Notes: generated by a model from the letters alone, not told the origin. A stretch of DNA of 64,000 bases from Fibrobacter succinogenes (GCA_902756345.1 CACVQR010000006.1:1-64000), one strand, 5' to 3'; positions 6,987 through 15,183 are shown, counted from the stretch's first letter. Numbers and translations are program-made.

Positions 6987-7053
6987 AATTGTCCCTTCCG
7001 GCTATTGACAGGGGAGTTCAATTTATATATATAAGTGTTCAAATGAGCAAAAA
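6987..7053 (+). repeat. 67-bp direct repeat, copy 1 (promoter plus start codon)
   Basis: AATTGTCCCTTCCGG... to ATGAGCAAAAA, identical to 8907-8973 except for one base at 7033/8953. It contains TTGACA (7005-7010), TATATA (7028-7033) and an ATG at 7043. Here the ATG leads only into an 18-codon dead-end frame (7043-7096), whereas in copy 2 it starts the RhuM gene. Confidence 0.85.
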
Positions 7054-7109
7054 GTCAGGGCTCTGTCGGGCTATTCCGGCCCCGAATCAGCCGTAAACTG
7101 CTGGATTAT

Positions 7110-7191
7110 AAATTTACGGGGAATGTCGAATTTTTAATTTAAAAATTTGCGGGAAAAGGTGGTTTTGCTCAAAATAAATTTGCGGGAAAAG
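7110..7191 (+). repeat. Three direct repeats upstream of the AAA ATPase
   Basis: AAATTTACGGGG (7110-7121), AAATTTGCGGGAAAAG (7143-7158) and the same 16-mer at 7176-7191. They lie just before the ATPase gene starting at 7232, the position of regulator binding sites or iterons. Confidence 0.6.
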
Positions 7192-7231
7192 AAAAATTTA
7201 TGTATATTTAGACATGTTCGGGGGATAAAAT

Positions 7232-8566
7232 ATGCCGAAATTTACATTTAAACGCAAAATATACGCAAAAATGCTCGAATGGAAGTCCGAAAGCAAGGGA
7301 CGGACTGCCTTACTTATTGAAGGAGCCCGCCGAATCGGGAAATCCACCATTGTCGAAGAATTCGCCATTAGGGAGTACGAAACATACATCCTTATCGACT
7401 TCAATAAGGCCTCCGAAGAAGTCAAATCCCTGTTCGACGACCTCATGGACTTGGACTTCATTTTCCTGCGACTACAGGCGATTTTCCACAAGTCACTGAA
7501 ATCTCGCAATTCAGTAATCATCTTCGACGAAGTCCAAAAATGCCCCAACGCGCGGCAGGCCATAAAGTACCTGGTCGCAGACGGACGCTACGACTACATC
7601 GAAACGGGGTCGCTTATCAGCATCAAGAAAAACACGGAAAACATCACCATTCCCAGCGAAGAAGACCGACTGCAAATGTACCCCATGGATTTCGAGGAAT
7701 TCCGCTGGGCAATGAATGACGAAGTGACCATACCCGCGCTGAGCAAGTTCTTCGAAAGGAAGTTGCCGCTCGGTGCCGCATTCAGGACGACCATGCGCGG
7801 CCTACGGCTTTATGCGCTAGTCGGCGGAATGCCACAAGCCGTCGTCGAATATCTAGAAACAAATGACCTGCGCAAGGTCGATGCTATCAAACGTAAAATC
7901 ATAAAGCTTTACACCGAAGATTTTTTGAAATTGGACCCGTCAGGGAATATGTCAAAACTGTTTGAAAGCATTCCCGCACAACTCAGTCGTGGAGCGAACC
8001 GCTACGTGACATCTAGCATCATTGGAAAAGTCGGAAAAGCTGGAGAAAACAGCCTGCTGCAACAACTCGAAGACAGCAAAACAGTGAATGTCTGCTACCA
8101 TTGCGACGATCCCAATGTGGGCATGGCCCTGACACAGAATCAAGAGCGGTTCAAATTATTTGTCTGCGACACGGGGTTGTTCGTGACACTTGCATTTTGG
8201 GACAAAAACTTTACCGAAAATGTCATCTACGAACGAATGCTTTCGGATAAACTGTCCGCAAACCTGGGCTACGTTTACGAGAATCTTGTGGCTCAGATGC
8301 TGACAGCCAAGGGCGATAAGCTTTTTTACCACACCTGGGCACAAGACGAAAAACACAATTACGAAATTGACTTCATCCTTTCGCGCGGGAAAAAGATTTG
8401 CCCTATCGAAGTCAAGTCCTCCGGATACAGGACACACGCTTCGCTCGATGCCTTCTGTGAAAAGTTCAGCGAACGGATACAAGACCGCTACCTGATATAC
8501 ACCAAGGACTTGGGCCACAACGAACAAGTGCAGCATATCCCGACCTGTTTTACCTTGTTCATTTAG
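7232..8566 (+). CDS. AAA (AAA_14) ATPase with DUF4143 nuclease-like domain
   Basis: 444 aa; GGGGGA 8 nt before the ATG. N-terminal P-loop ATPase: Walker A EGARRIGKST (about 30-39), Walker B SVIIFDEVQ (about 92-100), sensor ETGSL. The C-terminal DUF4143 region (about 200-420) ends with YEIDFILSRGKKICPIEVKSS, a D-E-K arrangement like a degenerate restriction-endonuclease fold. Such proteins are common, often multi-copy, accessory genes in gut bacteria and archaea; their substrate is unknown. It sits between two copies of a direct repeat and beside a FISUMP remnant, so it belongs to the variable part of the genome. Confidence 0.88.
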   Translation: MPKFTFKRKIYAKMLEWKSESKGRTALLIEGARRIGKSTIVEEFAIREYETYILIDFNKASEEVKSLFDDLMDLDFIFLRLQAIFHKSLKSRNSVIIFDEVQKCPNARQAIKYLVADGRYDYIETGSLISIKKNTENITIPSEEDRLQMYPMDFEEFRWAMNDEVTIPALSKFFERKLPLGAAFRTTMRGLRLYALVGGMPQAVVEYLETNDLRKVDAIKRKIIKLYTEDFLKLDPSGNMSKLFESIPAQLSRGANRYVTSSIIGKVGKAGENSLLQQLEDSKTVNVCYHCDDPNVGMALTQNQERFKLFVCDTGLFVTLAFWDKNFTENVIYERMLSDKLSANLGYVYENLVAQMLTAKGDKLFYHTWAQDEKHNYEIDFILSRGKKICPIEVKSSGYRTHASLDAFCEKFSERIQDRYLIYTKDLGHNEQVQHIPTCFTLFI

Positions 8567-8621
8567 CAAAACAATCGAGTTTATCGAGAGATTCAGTAGC
8601 GTGCAAGTGAGTGTCGCGACA

Positions 8622-8700
8622 AAAGGATGCAAGGCGAGATAGCGCAAAAAACTTGTTTTTGCATTATCGAGCCGCAGCTACGGACGTCGTAGACGTCAAA
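8622..8700. repeat. Dispersed intergenic repeat, copy 2 (with 1721-1803)
   Basis: GGATGCAAGGCGAGATAGCG ... GACGTCAAAA. Aligns with 1721-1803 over about 80 bp: a common start ATGCAAGGCGA, an ACTTGTTT-containing middle, GAGCCGC and a closing GTCAAAA. It lies just beyond the 3' end of the LEPR remnant. Confidence 0.6.
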
Positions 8701-8721
8701 ACGCTTGCGTTGTAGACGCCT

Positions 8722-8781
8722 TTAGGCGTCCATTTTGTAGTTCTTGCGAGTGGAATTTTTCTTATTGAACTTCTTGGACAT
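8722..8781 (-). CDS. Micro-ORF, LEPR motif deleted (locus 3)
   Basis: ATG at 8781, GAGGG 9 nt upstream, 19 codons: MSKKFNKKNSTRKNYKMDA and TAA. Compared with locus 1 (RNNYKIESLEPRLMMDA) it reads as the same peptide with IESLEPRLM deleted in frame, keeping NYK and MDA. It follows a FISUMP 3' remnant and a hairpin (8795-8814) like the intact loci. Likely a decayed member; whether it is still translated is unknown. Confidence 0.5.
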   Translation of the reverse strand: MSKKFNKKNSTRKNYKMDA

Positions 8782-8794
8782 AATAACCCTCAAT

Positions 8795-8814
8795 GGCATT
8801 CTGTACGGAATGCC
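8795..8814 (-). other. Hairpin before micro-ORF (locus 3)
   Basis: Perfect 7-bp stem GGCATTC (8795-8801) / GAATGCC (8808-8814). On the minus strand it follows AAAATTTTAAACAAAAAA and ends 13 nt before the ATG at 8781. Confidence 0.65.
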
Positions 8815-8860
8815 TAGTTTTTGATTTTTTGTTTAAAATTTTACAGTTTAAAAATGGTGG

Positions 8861-8905
8861 TTATTCAACCATTACACAACGGACAGAAAAACCCTGAGTC
8901 TTATA
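8861..8905 (-). pseudogene. FISUMP C-terminal remnant
   Basis: The last 14 codons before TAA at 8861 read YKTQGFSVRCVMVE, matching the family end (GxSVRCVKx). Upstream the frame runs straight into the 67-bp direct repeat (8907-8973), so the rest of the gene has been replaced. The downstream hairpin and micro-ORF are still in place. Confidence 0.7.
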
Positions 8906-8906
8906 C

Positions 8907-8973
8907 AATTGTCCCTTCCGGCTATTGACAGGGGAGTTCAATTTATATATATTAGTGTTCAAATGAGCAAAAA
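8907..8973 (+). repeat. 67-bp direct repeat, copy 2, with leaderless promoter for RhuM
   Basis: TTGACA (8925-8930), 17-bp spacer, TATATT (8948-8953), then 9 nt and the ATG at 8963, with no Shine-Dalgarno. One mismatch to copy 1 at 6987-7053. The left border coincides with the break in the FISUMP remnant. Confidence 0.8.
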
Positions 8974-10024
8974 TGGTCAAAAATTCAATCCCGTGTCTAT
9001 CCGCAGTTCCGCTGCAGAATACTTGACTTATGTAGCAGCCGTTGGCGGTTCCGAACAGAGCGTCGAAATGCGTTACGAAGACGAAAACGTATGGCTCACG
9101 CAAAAAATGATGGCAGAACTGTACGGGGTCGATGTGCGTACGGTTAATGACCATATTTCAAAAATTCTGGCAGATGGTGAATTGCCCGAAAATCCAACTA
9201 TCCGAAATTTTCGGATAGTTCAAACAGAAGGTTCACGACAGGTTTCCCGTGAAATAATGCACTACAACCTCCAGATGATTATCGCCGTGGGGTTCAAGGT
9301 CAACAACGAGCGGGCGGTGCAGTTCCGCAAATGGGCGGGGCAAATTGTCAAGGATTACACCATCCAGGGCTGGGTCATGGACAAGGAGCGGCTCAAGAAT
9401 TTCGGGACAATCCTTACCGAAGACTATTTCGAGCGGCAATTGGAAGCCATTCGAGAAATCCGCGTGTCGGAGCGACGCTTTTACCAGAAGGTGACCGATA
9501 TCTATTCGACTGCGTTAGATTACGATCCCTCTGCAAAAATCACCCGGGATTTTTTCAAGAAAGTCCAAAACAAACTCCACTGGGCGATTCACGGCCATAC
9601 GGCGGCGGAACTCATTGTAGAACGGGCTGACAGCCAAAAGGAGCACATGGGGTTAAAGACCTGGGCTGCATCTCCAAAGGGCAAAATTCTTCAGTCCGAC
9701 GTAGTTGTTGCAAAGAATTACCTTGAGGAAGATGAACTCAAGGCCCTGGAGCTGATTGTCTCGGGTTATCTGGATTTTGCAGAAATGCAGGCCGCAAGGC
9801 ACATTCCTATGACGATGGAAGACTGGGCGAGGCACCTTGACCGCATTCTTGAGGCTACGGAGCACGAACTTTTGACGAATGCGGGTAAGATTTCGATGGA
9901 AGTGGCCCAGGCCCACGCCATTACGGAATGGGAAAAATATCGCGTGGTTCAGGATAAGCTTTTCCACAGCGATTTCGACTATTTTTTGGAATTGCACGAA
10001 AAAATGGCACAGTACAAAGCGTAG
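8963..10024 (+). CDS. RhuM-family (virulence RhuM) protein
   Basis: 353 aa from the ATG at 8963; the frame is open 18 codons further upstream but that part is the promoter repeat. Family features: VWLTQKMMAELYGVDVRTVNDHISKIL (an HTH-like Bro/RhuM start), EGSRQVSREIMHYNLQMIIAVGFKVNNERAVQFRKWA, and the long C-terminal region with FFKKVQNKLHWAIHGHTAAELIVERAD and AQAHAITEWEKYR. RhuM homologues occur in pathogenicity islands and mobile regions; their function is not settled. The gene is intact. Promoter and start codon come from a segment duplicated 1.9 kb upstream. Confidence 0.9.
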   Translation: MSKNGQKFNPVSIRSSAAEYLTYVAAVGGSEQSVEMRYEDENVWLTQKMMAELYGVDVRTVNDHISKILADGELPENPTIRNFRIVQTEGSRQVSREIMHYNLQMIIAVGFKVNNERAVQFRKWAGQIVKDYTIQGWVMDKERLKNFGTILTEDYFERQLEAIREIRVSERRFYQKVTDIYSTALDYDPSAKITRDFFKKVQNKLHWAIHGHTAAELIVERADSQKEHMGLKTWAASPKGKILQSDVVVAKNYLEEDELKALELIVSGYLDFAEMQAARHIPMTMEDWARHLDRILEATEHELLTNAGKISMEVAQAHAITEWEKYRVVQDKLFHSDFDYFLELHEKMAQYKA

Positions 10025-10056
10025 CTGTGCCTAAATAGCGGGGGAGTGTCACTCGG

Positions 10057-10112
10057 AGATCCTTCGACGGAGTTTACCCTGAGCTTGCCGAAGGGCTCAG
10101 GATGACATGGAG
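10057..10112. repeat. GATCCTTCGAC...CTCAGGATGACA palindromic repeat
   Basis: A repeat starting AGATCCTTCGAC and ending GGGCTCAGGATGACATGG, with a shorter copy at 59339-59373. Forms a long imperfect hairpin between the convergent rhuM and grpE genes. Confidence 0.6.
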
Positions 10113-10138
10113 CCTGCCTTGAGCTTGCTGAATGGGTG

Positions 10139-10807
10139 TCATTTCCCGGAAGAGACGATGACTTTCGCGGTCTTCAAGATTTTGTTCTTGAGCTTGTAGC
10201 CCTTCTGGAACACGGTGACCACGTGGCCTTCGGGCACGGTCTCGCTGGGCTGCTGCATCAGGGCTTCGTGCATGTTCGGGTCGAATTCGGCACCCGTCGG
10301 GTCGATTTGCTCGAGGCCTGCATCGGTGAGAATCTTTGCGAACTGGTTGTAAATCATCTGCATGCCTTTTTCGAAGGCTTCCAAATCCTGGGCCTTGTTT
10401 TCGCTTGCGAAGGCGCGCTCGAAGTTGTCCTGCACTTCAGAGAGCTTTTCAAGGAGCTTGCCGTTCGCGGTCTCGATGAGTTCGAGCTGTTCCTTGGCAG
10501 TACGGCGGCGGTAGTTGTCGAATTCGGCCATCAGGCGCAAGTTCCGGTCGTTTGCATCGGCAAGGGCGGCCTTGAGCGCGGCAGTCGGGTCTTCGGCAGC
10601 GGGTTCTGCAGGCTGTTCAGCAGATTCGGTTGATGCTTCTTTTTGGATTGCTTCGTCGCCTTGCTCCTCGCAATGACGTTCTGCGGCATCAGCCTTGTTG
10701 GCCTCGGCTTCCATCTTCATAGCGTCTTCGGCGGCCTTGAGCACGTCTGCTTCGAATTCTGCCTTTTCTTCTGCGGTCGGTTCCTGCTGATTCAAATCTT
10801 CTGCCAT
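10139..10807 (-). CDS. grpE: GrpE nucleotide-exchange factor
   Basis: 222 aa, ATG at 10807 with AAGGAT upstream. Long acidic, coiled-coil N terminus, then the conserved core RLMAEFDNYRRRTAKEQ (about 99-115), FERAFAS, the GMQMIYNQFAKILTDAGLEQIDPTGAEFDPNMHEALMQ beta-domain and VVTVFQKGYKLKNKILKTAKVIVS. It releases ADP from DnaK in the cytoplasm. The segment ERHCEEQGDEAIQKE near residues 44-58 is the in-frame translation of a CGTCATTGCGAGG element (10643-10679), which lengthens the variable N-terminal region. dnaK, hrcA and dnaJ are not adjacent, and no CIRCE operator is visible. Confidence 0.95.
   Translation of the reverse strand: MAEDLNQQEPTAEEKAEFEADVLKAAEDAMKMEAEANKADAAERHCEEQGDEAIQKEASTESAEQPAEPAAEDPTAALKAALADANDRNLRLMAEFDNYRRRTAKEQLELIETANGKLLEKLSEVQDNFERAFASENKAQDLEAFEKGMQMIYNQFAKILTDAGLEQIDPTGAEFDPNMHEALMQQPSETVPEGHVVTVFQKGYKLKNKILKTAKVIVSSGK
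10643..10679 (-). repeat. CGTCATTGCGAGG palindromic element inside grpE
   Basis: Minus-strand CGTCATTGCGAGGAGCAAGG-CGACGAAGCAATCC, coding for RHCEEQGDEAIQ in the grpE frame. Same element as 5177-5212. Confidence 0.8.
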
Positions 10808-11025
10808 TTCTAAATAATCCTTTAAAAATGCCTCACATTGATATGTCGGGGCTCTGTTTTACATTTTCCGTGCCATATTTAGCAATTTTCATGCCAAGTG
10901 CAAAGATTAGAAAGTTGTTTTGTTTTGAAACATACAACGACTTTTTTACAATTATTTGAACAAAAATGTTTTTTCATGAAAAAAGAGTATATCTTTGTAA
11001 ACAAAAGTTATAAGAAGGAGTCCTT

Positions 11026-11556
11026 ATGAATACAGAATCACCAAATCGCGGTCCTGCTCCGGCTCAAATGAAGGCTGTCGGCCTCCGAATTTCGTTTATG
11101 ATGGCTCTGTGGATGAGCTTTACACTCAGTATTTTTGGTACCGCGACGGCGGAACGCCCTGCCGGAATGCCACTTGCCCCGATTATTATCGGCTGGTTCG
11201 GCAGTTTTTTGCTCAGTTTTGTGGTCAGTTTTGGCATCGGGTTTGTGGTGCCCATGGGCAAGGTGAACGCCGCTCTTGGCCGAAAATTCCACCTGACGCC
11301 GCATAAAATCACGACTCACGCCATCGAAACCTTCGTTTCTAACCTGATTTACACGCCGCTCATGACGGCTGTCATGGTGACTTTTGCGTTCTTTGTGCTC
11401 ATGCCGCCCGACCATAAGCCGCCCTTTATGCCCATGTTCGTGGGCTCTCAAATTGCCTGTTTTGTATTCGGCTATATCATGATTTTTATCGCAATGCCCT
11501 TTATCGCCAAAAAAGCCTTCAAATCGGCTGGAATCGGCATGCCGCCCAAGCCGTAA
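11026..11556 (+). CDS. Four-helix membrane protein, tandem DUF2798-like
   Basis: 176 aa, AAGGAG 6 nt before the ATG. Four hydrophobic segments: ISFMMALWMSFTLSIFG, IIIGWFGSFLLSFVVSFGIGFV, LIYTPLMTAVMVTFAFFVL and IACFVFGYIMIFIAMPFIA. The two halves have the same two-helix layout, consistent with a tandem DUF2798-type protein. Inner-membrane location inferred; no known function. Its own terminator follows at 11613. Confidence 0.6.
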   Translation: MNTESPNRGPAPAQMKAVGLRISFMMALWMSFTLSIFGTATAERPAGMPLAPIIIGWFGSFLLSFVVSFGIGFVVPMGKVNAALGRKFHLTPHKITTHAIETFVSNLIYTPLMTAVMVTFAFFVLMPPDHKPPFMPMFVGSQIACFVFGYIMIFIAMPFIAKKAFKSAGIGMPPKP

Positions 11557-11612
11557 GTTGTTGTTAAACTTTTGATTACAATCTAAGCTTTTAAATAGAT
11601 TATTTCGGAAAA

Positions 11613-11643
11613 CCCCTAGTGAATCCAACTAGGGATTTTTTTA
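11613..11643 (+). terminator. Rho-independent terminator
   Basis: CCCTAGT / ACTAGGG stem (11614-11634) followed by ATTTTTTT, between the DUF2798-like gene and the acyltransferase fusion. Confidence 0.85.
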
Positions 11644-11685
11644 AATTATCCTGGTAATAACTTCATCCTTTTTAGAAGGTATTGT

Positions 11686-14600
11686 ATGTGGAAAACTAAG
11701 GGTACGATTCGATATTTCTTGTCGATCCTTGCGATGACCTTTGTACAAATGGGCGTGTTTATTTATGCCCAGAAGATTTTGTCCGGATCGTTTGTGAACG
11801 AGGATTCGGGACAGACCTGGCAAGCGTTCATGCTGCAAATCTTCTTCCTCGCTCCATATATTCTAATGGTGTTCTTTGCGGGGTTCTTTACCAATAGGTT
11901 TTCCAAGAACAAGGTGCTTGCCTGGTCGTCACTCATGATGACGGTCTTTGTGATTGCTCAGGCGATTCTTGTGACCTGCAATACCCCGCGTGTGGCGTTC
12001 TGGCTGTCTATTGGCTTGAGTTGCGGTTTCGCTATCCATAGTGCCGCAAAATACGGTATTCTTAAAGAGATGTTTGGCGTTCGCAACTTGAGTTTTGCGA
12101 ATGCTTTTTTGCAGATTTTTGGCTTGGGCGGTATTATTTGTGCGTCTTGGCTTGCAGTGGTGGGGGTAAACCTCATTAACCTGGAATCGCTCAAGTCGTA
12201 TGCAGCGGTTCACCGTATTACTTCGGAATCACTCGTGATTCCTTGGATTTTGGCGGGTGTCGGTGTGCTTGGAACAGTGGCTAGCTTTATGGTGCCCAAG
12301 GTCAAGTACGAAAACCCGAACGTGAATATCGAGAACGTGAAAAAGCACTTGAGCCTCGGTTGGCGAGTGCCGACATTGCGCGCTTCGATTATCGCCCTTT
12401 CGATGTTCTGGGCCTTGGCTCAGGTGTTCGTGCTCATGTATCAGGATGTGTCAGGCTCCTATGCAATCGACACTATTCAGAATTACCTAGCATTCGCCTT
12501 TGTTGGCCTTATGATTGGTTCCATTATTGCGGCCACCAAGTCCCGTGACTTTATCGAGACCGGCTTTATCCCCATGGGCATGATTGGTGTATCCATCTGC
12601 ATGTTCCTGGTGCCGTTCTTTGTGAACCCCATAGCCCTGGTGATTCTTTATTCCTTGACCGGTTTGTTCGGCGGTCTCTTCCTGGTGCCGGTGAACGCCT
12701 TGTTGCAATACAATACGCGCCCAAACAATTCCGGTTCGGTGCTGGCCTTAGCAAACATGATCCAGGCAATCGTGCTGATTGCCTTCTTGTTCCTATTCTC
12801 CTTAATGGTCCATTACACCAACATCCGTCCGCAACTGTACTTCCTCGGAATCGCCATCGTATCGCTGGTGGTGTTTGTATGGACCATTTCGAACTTGCCG
12901 CAGGCGTTGCTCCGCACGCTTCTTAAGCTGGTGTTCAACCGCTACCGCATTCGCGTGCTTGGCGTGCAGAATATTCCGAACGAAGGTCCCGTGCTTTTGG
13001 TGGGTAACCACCACAGCTTTATCGACTGGGCCATGTTGCAGATGGCATCCCCCCGTCCGCTTTGCATTGCAAGCAACAAGGACCACTTTGAAAAGTGGTA
13101 CCTGCGCGCAGTCCTCAAGCGTTTGGGCATGATCCGTATTGACAACAATAACCCCAAAGAGGCCATGGACAAAATCCATCAGGATCTTCTGGAGGGTAAA
13201 GCCGTGGTCATATTCCCCACAGGCGAGGTGTCCAAGTCCCCGCACGTGGAACCCTTTACCATTGACTATTCTTCGGCTGTTGACGAGACCGATGCAGTGA
13301 TTGTCCCGTTCTACATTCAGGGCCTTTGGGGCTCCAACTACAGCTATAGCGGCTCCAACATGTACGGCGCGTCTTCGGACCGTTCCGTGACGGTTGCCTT
13401 TGGCGAGGCCATTCCTGCAACGACGCCTCCTAACGAGATTCGCGCCATTGTCCGCAAAATTTCGATTGATGCCTGGAAGTACGCAGTCAAGTTCGTGCAC
13501 CCGATTGCCTCGTCTTGGATTCGTACTTGCAAGCGCTACGTGAAGCACGGGCCTGCCATTTACAGCCCCGACGGCAAACACTTTTCGGGTTACAAGCTCA
13601 TGGGCGCCGTTATGGCATTCCGCGGTCTTTTAAAGAAAAAGCTTGGCAATGATGAACAGAATATCGGTATCATGCTCCCGCCGAGCCCCGCTGGCGTCAT
13701 CGTGAACCTGGTACTCTGGGTCATGGGCAAGACGAATGTGAACTTGAATTACACCTCGTCGGTCGAAAACGTCAAGTACTGTTGCGAACGCGCCGACGTG
13801 ACGACGGTCATTTCGAGCAGGCAATTTATCCAGAAACTGAAGGGGAGAGGGAACGACTACTCTGAAATAGCCTCGGACAAACTTCGCATTCTTTACGCCG
13901 AAGACTTGATGAAAGAAATCCCGAAGGCAAAGATTGCGGCTCTCCTGTTCCTTTGCATTATTATGCCGAGCTGGCTCATTCGCTTTATTTTCTGCAAGCG
14001 TACCAAGATTGACGATACCGCTGTTATTGTATTCAGTTCCGGTTCCGAGGGAACTCCGAAGGGCGTGATGCTCAGCCACAGGAACTTGATGGGTAACATT
14101 CAGCAGCTAGCCTGCATTATTAACGTGAGCCGCGGCGACGTGATGCTTTCGGAACTCCCGCTGTTCCATAGCTTTGGCCTTACGGTTACGACCCTCTTGA
14201 ACTTGACCGAAGGCTGCCCGATTGTGGCAGTGGCAGACCCCACCGACGTAAAGACCATGGCCCGCGTTTGCGCCGAATTCCACGTAACCTGCCTGGTCGC
14301 AACGCCGACCTTCTTGCGTGCCTTTACGGTGAGCCGTTACGTGCACCCGTTGGTGTTCAAGTACGTGCGCATGATTATTGCCGGTGCCGAAGCCTTGCGC
14401 CCGGAACTTGCAACAGCATTCCGCCTCAAGTTCGGTAAAGAAATCTACGAAGGCTACGGCTGTACCGAAACCGCTCCGGTGGCCTCGGTAAATACCGAAA
14501 ATACGCTGCACAACGACTACACGACGCTCCAGATTAACCATAAGCCCGGCACCGTGGGCCCCGCGCTTCCGGGAACACAGTTCCTGATTGTAGACCCCGA

Positions 14601-15114
14601 AACGAACATTCCGCTCCCGACAGGCGAAGCGGGTATGATTCTGATTGGCGGATGCCAGGTGATGCAGGGCTACCTCAAGGATCCGGACCGCACAAACAGC
14701 GTGATTGTTAAAATCAACGGAATCCGTTACTATCGCACGGGCGACAAGGGCTACCTTGACGAAGACGGATTCTTGACGATTGTGGACCGCTACAGCCGAT
14801 TCGCAAAGCTTGGCGGCGAAATGGTGAGCCTCGGTGCCGTCGAAAAGAAGATTCAAGACACCCCGGTTCTGGAAGGCTGTGACTACCTCGTGACGACCAT
14901 TCCAGATTCTGCCAAGGGCGAAAAGATTGTTCTTTTGTACCAAGGCGAAAAAGACCCGAAGGACGTGATTTCGGAATTGCGTGCAAGCAATTTCCCGCCG
15001 ATTATGTTGCCGTCGCTCGCATTCCAGGTCGAAAAAGTGCCTAAGCTCGGTACGGGCAAGGCCGACTTTACCACCGCGAAAAAGCTCGCGAAGGAACTGG
15101 CAGGAGTGAAATAA
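11686..15114 (+). CDS. aas: Fused LplT-like transporter / PlsC acyltransferase / acyl-ACP synthetase
   Basis: 1142 aa, about the sum of E. coli LplT (397) and Aas (719). Residues 1-405: 10-12 hydrophobic segments of an MFS lysophospholipid transporter. About 420-620: PlsC domain with NHHSFIDW (catalytic H442-x4-D447), a GMIRIDNNN segment and FPTGEVS. About 640-1142: AMP-forming synthetase with FSSGSEGTPKGV (near 783), EGYGCTETAP, YRTGDKGYLDEDG and the final lysine in KLGTGKADF. It should flip lysophospholipid inward and re-acylate it with acyl-ACP, repairing membrane lipids. Intact; AAGGT precedes the ATG. Confidence 0.92.
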   Translation: MWKTKGTIRYFLSILAMTFVQMGVFIYAQKILSGSFVNEDSGQTWQAFMLQIFFLAPYILMVFFAGFFTNRFSKNKVLAWSSLMMTVFVIAQAILVTCNTPRVAFWLSIGLSCGFAIHSAAKYGILKEMFGVRNLSFANAFLQIFGLGGIICASWLAVVGVNLINLESLKSYAAVHRITSESLVIPWILAGVGVLGTVASFMVPKVKYENPNVNIENVKKHLSLGWRVPTLRASIIALSMFWALAQVFVLMYQDVSGSYAIDTIQNYLAFAFVGLMIGSIIAATKSRDFIETGFIPMGMIGVSICMFLVPFFVNPIALVILYSLTGLFGGLFLVPVNALLQYNTRPNNSGSVLALANMIQAIVLIAFLFLFSLMVHYTNIRPQLYFLGIAIVSLVVFVWTISNLPQALLRTLLKLVFNRYRIRVLGVQNIPNEGPVLLVGNHHSFIDWAMLQMASPRPLCIASNKDHFEKWYLRAVLKRLGMIRIDNNNPKEAMDKIHQDLLEGKAVVIFPTGEVSKSPHVEPFTIDYSSAVDETDAVIVPFYIQGLWGSNYSYSGSNMYGASSDRSVTVAFGEAIPATTPPNEIRAIVRKISIDAWKYAVKFVHPIASSWIRTCKRYVKHGPAIYSPDGKHFSGYKLMGAVMAFRGLLKKKLGNDEQNIGIMLPPSPAGVIVNLVLWVMGKTNVNLNYTSSVENVKYCCERADVTTVISSRQFIQKLKGRGNDYSEIASDKLRILYAEDLMKEIPKAKIAALLFLCIIMPSWLIRFIFCKRTKIDDTAVIVFSSGSEGTPKGVMLSHRNLMGNIQQLACIINVSRGDVMLSELPLFHSFGLTVTTLLNLTEGCPIVAVADPTDVKTMARVCAEFHVTCLVATPTFLRAFTVSRYVHPLVFKYVRMIIAGAEALRPELATAFRLKFGKEIYEGYGCTETAPVASVNTENTLHNDYTTLQINHKPGTVGPALPGTQFLIVDPETNIPLPTGEAGMILIGGCQVMQGYLKDPDRTNSVIVKINGIRYYRTGDKGYLDEDGFLTIVDRYSRFAKLGGEMVSLGAVEKKIQDTPVLEGCDYLVTTIPDSAKGEKIVLLYQGEKDPKDVISELRASNFPPIMLPSLAFQVEKVPKLGTGKADFTTAKKLAKELAGVK

Positions 15115-15168
15115 TGTGAAATGTGGAATGAGTAATTACACATCACACATTTCACACTACACATTGCA
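15113..15168. repeat. Heptamer palindrome, family A copy 1
   Basis: AATGTGA AATGTGG AATGAGT then AATTACA CATCACA CATTTCA CACTACA CATTGCA: perfect 7-nt periodicity, the two halves being near inverted complements. Starts inside the stop codon of the preceding gene. Confidence 0.8.
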
Positions 15169-15183
15169 AACTAAGAAGGGCCT

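Noticed and set aside
7043-7096. 18-codon ORF MSKKSGLCRAIPAPNQP as a fifth micro-ORF
   Set aside because: It lies in the duplicated rhuM promoter segment, has no hairpin or FISUMP gene upstream, and diverges from the micro-ORFs after MSKK.
10808-10900. CIRCE-like operator upstream of grpE (TTAGCA ... GTGC)
   Set aside because: Only part of one arm matches TTAGCACTC; the second arm is absent.
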